The position numbers and the translations under genes were made by a program. From Heterotrichella gracilis (taxonomy: Eukaryota > Sar > Xanthophyceae > Tribonematales > Xanthonemataceae), in assembly GCA_032358255.1 (NCBI GenBank), contig JAULBX010027783.1, positions 1 through 34,255 of the forward strand: a stretch of DNA of 34,255 nucleotides. The letters run 5' to 3'. Position 1 is the stretch's first letter. Each line of letters opens with the position of its first letter. The notes under the pieces were generated by a model. The model was given only the letters and a program-made list of their open reading frames with translations, did no database searches and was not told the DNA's origin. This document shows, one piece after another, positions 28,344 through 34,255 of the stretch.

Positions 28344-31300
28344 TCACCCCCCCTCATTGTCATTGTCTTCCACAATCTTGTCCAGCAGCTCCAGCAGCAC
28401 TGCATCGTCGCCGCCATCGTCAGGGACAGAGGGGCCGCCGCCTGGGTGGGGGAGTGAGGCGGGTGAGCGAGGGGCCAGGGAATTGGGGTGTGCAACGGAC
28501 AGGGAGGGAGTGCAAGTGGGGCACATGATGGGAGGGACACAATACGCTGGCACACTGCCTACATGGCAGATTTTCTGCCGGGCATATGATGACGATGAAG
28601 AAATGGAACAAACAGGAAAGGACCGAACTGCTTTTGCCGCATGTGCAAAAGCTGCTTAACAATTTTATCCAAGGGCATTTAATTAGCATGATGGCCAAGT
28701 TGGTGTCAGGCAGTGCCACAGTAACAGGCAAGGGGTGCATCATGCGTGATGCATGAGCGCCAGCTGGGCATCAAGGCACAGGCAGAAAGGTGTTGGCTGT
28801 CCGCACATTTGACCTTCCTCCTCAGCTTGCAGCGCAGCGCAAACACCTTCTGCCTGAACCGCCGAATCTCCCCGGGCAGCTTGGGCTCGGTGTACAGCTA
28901 CGACACAGGGGGGAGGGGCAGGGTGAGCTGGCGGACAGCGCATGTACAGAGGATTGTCCATACACACAAACACACACACATGGCACATGGAGCAGCACAC
29001 GCACGAGACCATCCGCATTTCCCTTCCCACCAGCAAACTCCACAACTGCAGCAGCCCCCCCCACCCCCCCTTCTCACCTTGACCTTGTCCAGCACCAGCC
29101 CCTCCAGCACCGTCAGCACCTGTGTGGTGTCAGCATGCAGGGCCTCAACGTCGGCGGAGCGCTGGGGCAGCGACACAACATGCTCAACGATGCGGCGGCT
29201 GACCTGCAAGGGACAGGGAGGGGGGGTGTTGCACAAGAGGGCCTCGAGGGTGGCAAACATGAAGTGCACATTCTGGCCAAGAGCTCACATGGCGCCCTGC
29301 AGGCCTATCAGCAATGCGTGTGCACATCCCAGTGTGTACCCCAGCCCTACCGTCAGCAGGCTGTTGAGGCTCTTCTTCTTGCGGTAGGGCCAGCGGTCTA
29401 TGCGCAGGTCACGGCAGATCTTCTTGAGCGTGGACTGGGCCAGCTGGAGCTTGCGGGCAGCATCCTGGGTGGGGAGGGGGAGGGGGGGAGTGGTTCAGAG
29501 GAAGGGGAGGGCAACCAGCAGGCGGGTGCGAGTCTGTCCCAGCCTCATGCAGCAGCATGCATGCCAGCAGTGTTTTCCTCATCCTCACCGTGATGGGCAT
29601 GTCAAACAGGCCCTGCGTGTCCAGCCAGTCCAGCGTGATACCATCACCCTTGGTGGCCTTCACAGGCTTGGGGACTGCTGGCGGGGAGTGGGGCATCATT
29701 CCGCCGCCACCATCCGGCACCATGCCGCATGCCGCGTCCACCTGTGCGGCGTGCGGGAGTGCAGAGGCCATGGCGGCCAGGCCAGGTAGCACTGCATGCC
29801 CTGCCGCACGCTGCATGTCCAGCAGCTGGGCGGCGCTGGGTGGCAGGGCGCGGCTGGCAGCGGCAAGTTGTGCCTCCAGGGCAGGGGGCAGCGGGAACAG
29901 CGGCGGTGGCTGGGCAGCGGTGGCGGGTAGGTGCGGAGGCCCCAGTGGGAACATGCCCTGCTGCCCCTGCTGCCCTGCTGCGTAAGCGCCCATGAGGTCG
30001 AGTTTCAAGCGCTTGTTGGCAGCAGCCATGGCGTTGCCAGGAACTGCCCCGGACGGGAACCTGGGCGCTGGTGGTGCGTGGCTGGCGGTGGCAGGGGCGA
30101 CGCCGCCATTTGTGTGCGCGGCCATGGCCTCCATGCGCGCCCCCCCTTGGTGGTACTCCAGCTGCACCTCCCCCCTTGCCAGCTGGTCCAGCTGCTCAGC
30201 CATGGCGCGCAGGCGGTCACCCATGTCCACTCCCTGACCCTGCTGGGTGGCGTAGTAGGCAGTGGAGTAGCGGCCGGCGCCAGACACGGTGGCACCGCTG
30301 GACCCGCTACCGCCACCGGCCCCAGGGTAGGTGAAGCCCAGGTGGGGGGGCGGCGCGGAGCTGGTGCCAGGCAGGGAAGGGGGGTGGGGCACCATGCCCA
30401 AGCCCGTCGGGCCTGCAAGCGCGGCCTGGCCCCCCTGTGCGGCCATCCACTGGTCCGCTAGCGACTGCTGCGAACCACTGCCTCCTGCCGCAACCAGTGA
30501 TCGGTGCATCGCCTGGCCCGTGTGGCCCTGCTGCGGCTGCTGTGGCGCCTCCAGCTGTCTGTACATCTGCATCATCTTGTCACGCTCAACGCTTGTGCTG
30601 CTCATGATGCCGCCGCCGCCCTGCGACCTCGCCATGGCGCCGCCGACCTGTGGCGCACACAAGCCACAGTGAGCAAGCCCACCCGCAGGCAGCAGCTGCC
30701 TTGTGGCTTGTAACAACAGGCACCCCCACTTAACGCGCACGACAGCCACTGCACGCAGCATGGTGGTGCAACCGACATGGCCACAGGACTTGGCCCCACC
30801 TGTTGCTTGGGGCTAGGCCCCGCCTGCCCCCCGTGCAGTTGATGTCTGTGCGCGGTCGCGTTGGCGCCGCGATACTGCGCGGGCCACTCGCCCATGTCCT
30901 GCACCAGCGATGCAAACTCGTGCGGCGCAAGCTTTTCGCTCATGCGGCGCAGGAACAGCGCTGCAGCAGAGTTGGGGTCGTCTGGCTCGCTTGCATGCAC
31001 CTGGTTGACCACCTGCGTCACCTCCTCGGGAGCCATCAGCGAGGACAGGCGGCGCCAAAACAGCTCACTGATCAGAACGCCAAAGTCATCAAGCTCGTCC
31101 TGCAAGGTTGCGGGCGTGGGGGTGCGCTGAGTGGGTGTGTAGGCTACTAAGGTATGTGCGCATGCAAGGTGCTCTTGACTGCACCACTGACCCTCAGCAG
31201 CACCAGGTCAGGCAGCCACAGGCAGCAATAGGCAGCAATAGGCAGGCAGGCGTGTCTGTCCCCCTGCCGCACCTCGTTGCTTGCCGAGCCATCCATCGGC

Positions 31301-32585
31301 AGAGGCTGCACATCCGCCATGACCAGGGGGTGTGGGACGGGGGCGAGGGGAGGTTCGCTGCCCGCAGGGGGTGGGAGACCCATGGAGGTGGGTGGGACCT
31401 TATCGGCGGGCTGCGCACTGTGGGCCTGCAGTGCGGGGTGTGCACGTGCTTCAGACCAAAGCTCCACACAGCCAAGGTGCATACCCCGCCATGAGCCCAG
31501 TACCCACTGCCCCTGCCTTGTGTTCATGCCCCTCACCTGTGTGGTTGACGGGTAGGGCAGGCTGCCCATGACCAGCGCCATCTTGTCCGCACTGATCAGC
31601 GAGCTCATGCGCGACCAGAAGGCGTGCGGGTCGGCCTCGCCCCCGTCCATGCCGTCCACAATCGCCGCCAGCTCGCTCTTGTCAAGCACGCTGCTCATGC
31701 GCGTCCACAGCAGCTCAGCGGTGGAGGTGGCGGTGTCGCAGCCGTGCGCGTCCACGCCTCCCCCGGGTGCGGCTACAGATGAGGATGAGGCCTTGAAGGA
31801 CTCTGCCAGCTCAGCCAGCTCCCCTGCCGGCAGCAGGTCGGTGATGCTCTTCCAGGTGGTCTGCTCGGACAGGGAGGGGGGCGCAGGCGCCAGGGAGTCA
31901 TCCTGGGACAGGGGAGGAAGAGGGTGGGTGGAGGGGGTGGGGTGTGCTGGGTGTGTAGTGCAGGGCTGGGTCTGCGCCAACCCCAGCAGGCGCACAGTGT
32001 GCAGAGGCGTGCAAGGGAACCAGCCATGGCTGTGCTGCGGCCATCAAGCAGCAGCACCAGGCGCAGGTGAGGTGCAGCAAGCAGCACCCACTTGTTGACT
32101 GGTGGCTGTGTGGCACACTGGAAGCTACATGTGGCGGGCGACAACACAATGCACTCGTAGCCTACTGGCTGTCTTGGTGGAACGCACGGAACTACCCACC
32201 AGTGTGCCGCTAAGGGCAGTGGCAAGGATGAGCAAGCAAGGCGCTGGCTGCCCCTGTGGGTCGGTTTCCCAGCTGCTTGCGCCCCGGTGCAGGTGCTGGC
32301 CCCCGCAGCCGTGCATCCAGGGGTGCGGGGGAGGGGGGCGAAGACCACAGTTGCGCCACTCACATCCACCTGTGCAGGCCCCCGTGCACACGGCTGTGTC
32401 CCCACGCCCTACCCCACCCCACATGGGTCGCAACCCACCTGTGGTATGCAAGCTGGTGGTAGTAGCTGTGTGTGTTGCGTGCAGTGTGTGTGTTGTCGTA
32501 CCCCTTTGGCCTTGCTGCCTGAGGGTGCCAGCTGCACAGCGCTCACAGCGCCTGGCCCGCTGCCCTTGCTGCTGAGGGAGGCCAT
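28344..32585 (-). CDS. RWP-RK domain transcription factor with five N-terminal 22-residue repeats
   Basis: RWP-RK proteins are plant and algal DNA-binding regulators (NIN/NLP, RKD, NIT2, MID). Exons supported: 32585-32502, 31902-31537, 31425-31273, 31099-30800, 30647-29589, 29464-29351, 29203-29078, 28897-28814 (all phase 0, about 724 residues), plus a terminal exon ending at the stop 28346-28344 that reads DDAVLLELLDKIVEDND. The joint to that last exon is unresolved, since its phase does not match the 28814 donor. The RWP-RK domain spans residues about 635-692: FDMPIT, DAARKLQLAQSTLKKICR, then DLRIDRWPYRKKKSL, as in the family. The 353-residue exon is Gln/Gly/Pro-rich with ANKRLKLD as a possible nuclear signal. 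Five repeats of the form FW-R-MSSL----EL--VV occupy residues 43-270. The start is the ATG in GATGCCATGG; a further exon between 32502 and 31902 cannot be excluded. Which RWP-RK subfamily it belongs to is not clear. Confidence 0.85.
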
Positions 32586-34178
32586 GGCATCAGGGGGCTG
32601 GAGGGGGTGGGGGCCACTGCTGGCCACCTACAGTATGGCGGGAGTAGCGGCGGTGGCACGGAGGTGTGTGTGTGGGTGGGTGGCGGGGATATGCATGCAT
32701 ATGCTCCCTTGCCACACAGGAGGGGCCTCTCGCCCCGCAGCCCGTCACCTTCACGCCACTTTGCTGCCCCTTCTGAGGGTGGTGCGGGGGGCAGGGGCTG
32801 GAGTGGGCTCCGTGTCCCGCCAGACAGGCCTGCATGACAGGTGACAGGTGAGGGGGCCAGGCATGCAGTGGTGATGGTGGATGTCAGGCCGGACCTCCTT
32901 GTATGCAGCACCTGCTTGTGGCAACCGTGATGGGTGGGCACAATCGTACCTGGTGAAGTGCTGCCGCCCGCTTGCAGAATGTAGGACGAGCGCCAATGGA
33001 GGGGGTGTGGGAGGGGGGTTCTCACCGGTGCCACCACGTGCGTAGGGACAGGCCAAAGGTCGCGGCGATTGAGGGGGGAGAACTGCACGCTGATGAGGGT
33101 GAAAGCTTGCTATTGGGCATGCACGAACGAACCAGTAGTAGGTCCAGTTGGGACATGCGCGGCTTGTTCGAAAAGCACACAACCGTATCCCCCGCTGCTT
33201 TCAAAGTGCTTTGTCACTGACACCAGCCTGGCGCCTGGCGGTACACAACTGTACGTCATCGATGGGATCCGTACAATCCTCCCCGTACACTCCTCCCCTT
33301 GACCACAAAAGGGCAAACTTCAAACCTTTCCCAAGCGGACATCGATCGAGCACAATCAGGCTGCAGCTACTTAGCATGCAGTTCGCCAGCAGTCTGATCC
33401 GCCTCCGATCACAAGCTTGCAGTCCCGTACAGGTACCTGCACGCGCAACAGCTCAACACGCAGGGTAAGCGGTAAGGAGGTCGACATGGGTGTGGCACGC
33501 AGATTGGCATATACGATAGCCCAGCCTTTGCCCAGCGTTGTACGGCTGTGTGACAGGGCACCCGCTTTCCGTGCCAACTTTGTGTCTTGGTGTGTGGGCG
33601 ACTTGGCAGCTTTTGGGTTGGGTAGGGTACCACACCACAGCAGGTGCTTGCATGCCCAGTGTGCCTTGCCAGGGCACTTGAACGCGCTGGGTCAGCATTG
33701 GCAGTGCTTAGCTGCATGTAATAAGTACTATTCAGGGCGTGGCATTTGCCAGCTGCGTGGGTTGGTGTGTCTGAGCATCAGCCACTGCATTGACGCAGCA
33801 GATGCCAACTATTCTGGACATGAATTGCAACTATAGTACACTAGACCTTACTGCTATGACTGAACACCGATATGTGCTGGTGGTGGTGTGCTGCAGGGCC
33901 ACGATCAACTGCAGTGGCAGAAACCAATTTCCCTTGCCCCACCTCTCACACAACACCGTCCATGCAGGTTGCCCACCCACACCACACCATACCACACCAC
34001 ACCAGTGCGAAGCCACACCAACCCTGTGCCACGCCACATCACAATACAGGTGAGGGACGCACCGCCAGCATAGGCATATGTGCCACGTACAGGTGCTGGT
34101 ACACCAACATAGCTGCATGGGTATGTGCATCCACCTCTGTGGATCTGCACACACGCCCATGGCCCTCTCTGTCCCTTT

Positions 34179-34180
<2 letters not shown>
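32586..34180. other. RWP-RK upstream region; no gene seen
   Basis: Frames on both strands were inspected without finding a family motif or a chain of exons with matching phases. The right-hand side of the RWP-RK gene must hold its promoter here. It contains a perfect 14-bp palindrome, ATATGCATGCATAT, at 32689-32702 and a short CCACA-type repeat at about 33976-34004. Exons of a gene beyond the window edge could be hidden in 33100-34100. Confidence 0.45.

Positions 34181-34255
<75 letters not shown>
34181..34255. other. 75-base poly-G tract, likely sequencing/assembly artefact
   Basis: The window ends in 75 uninterrupted G bases preceded by TTTTT. Two-colour Illumina chemistry reports absent signal as G, and assemblers extend contigs into such tails. 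A real 75-G run at a contig end is much less likely. Confidence 0.8.

Noticed and set aside
28100-28555. 151-codon minus-strand frame overlapping the RWP-RK 3' end
   Set aside because: The frame ending at 28344 has the acidic helical DDAVLLELLDKIVEDND character expected of a regulator tail, while this one looks like its shadow.
1-34255. tRNA, rRNA, CRISPR arrays, prokaryotic operons or phage genes
   Set aside because: I looked for cloverleaf arms with a TTCGA box, for regularly spaced repeats and for bacterial gene packing, and found none. The window is eukaryotic and intron-rich.

Overview
The window is nuclear DNA from a green alga, most likely a core chlorophyte, and it begins at a chromosome end. 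Positions 1-103 are CCCTAAA telomere repeats on the C-rich strand, the TTTAGGG type of plants and many green algae. The genes are intron-dense (7-19 exons, short GT-AG introns, GC-rich codons). Their best matches by memory are plant or algal families: DEG9, TPLATE, RWP-RK, a plant-type complex I assembly factor and a plant-type mitochondrial enoyl-CoA hydratase. All exon models were built by hand from splice sites, phase and family motifs. No database was searched.

Layout from left to right. Telomere (1-103). A small unrecognised two-exon gene on the minus strand (185-804). DEG9, a Deg/HtrA serine protease, on the plus strand (2415-5437). A truncated retroelement-like ORF with a PD-(D/E)XK nuclease signature (6103-6777), followed by gene-poor DNA with a 24-bp palindrome and telomere-like repeats. 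A minus-strand gene of about 14 exons (8249-14419) that joins a UBE2Q-like ubiquitin E2 fold, a SUMO-interaction-like motif, a UBA-like domain and a PARP-type ADP-ribosyltransferase domain. TPLATE (15500-22292, minus), the large endocytic adaptor subunit. A tiny NDUFAF8-like complex I assembly factor (22307-23130, minus), whose stop lies only 14 nt before the TPLATE start. A mitochondrial enoyl-CoA/methylglutaconyl-CoA hydratase on the plus strand (24287-26589). A gene-poor 1.75 kb with an interstitial telomere repeat next to a perfect 44-bp palindrome. An RWP-RK transcription factor (28344-32585, minus) with five 22-residue repeats in its N-terminal third. An unexplained tail, then 75 consecutive G bases that look like an assembly artefact.

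The genes do not form one pathway. The functional links are local. The complex I factor and TPLATE look like a polycistronic pair, an arrangement reported as widespread in green algae. The hydratase and the complex I factor are divergent mitochondrial genes with about 1.15 kb between their starts. The most novel item is the E2-UBA-PARP fusion, which places ubiquitin transfer, ubiquitin binding, possible SUMO binding and ADP-ribosylation on one polypeptide. Its triad reads His-Tyr-Ile, which suggests mono-ADP-ribosylation.
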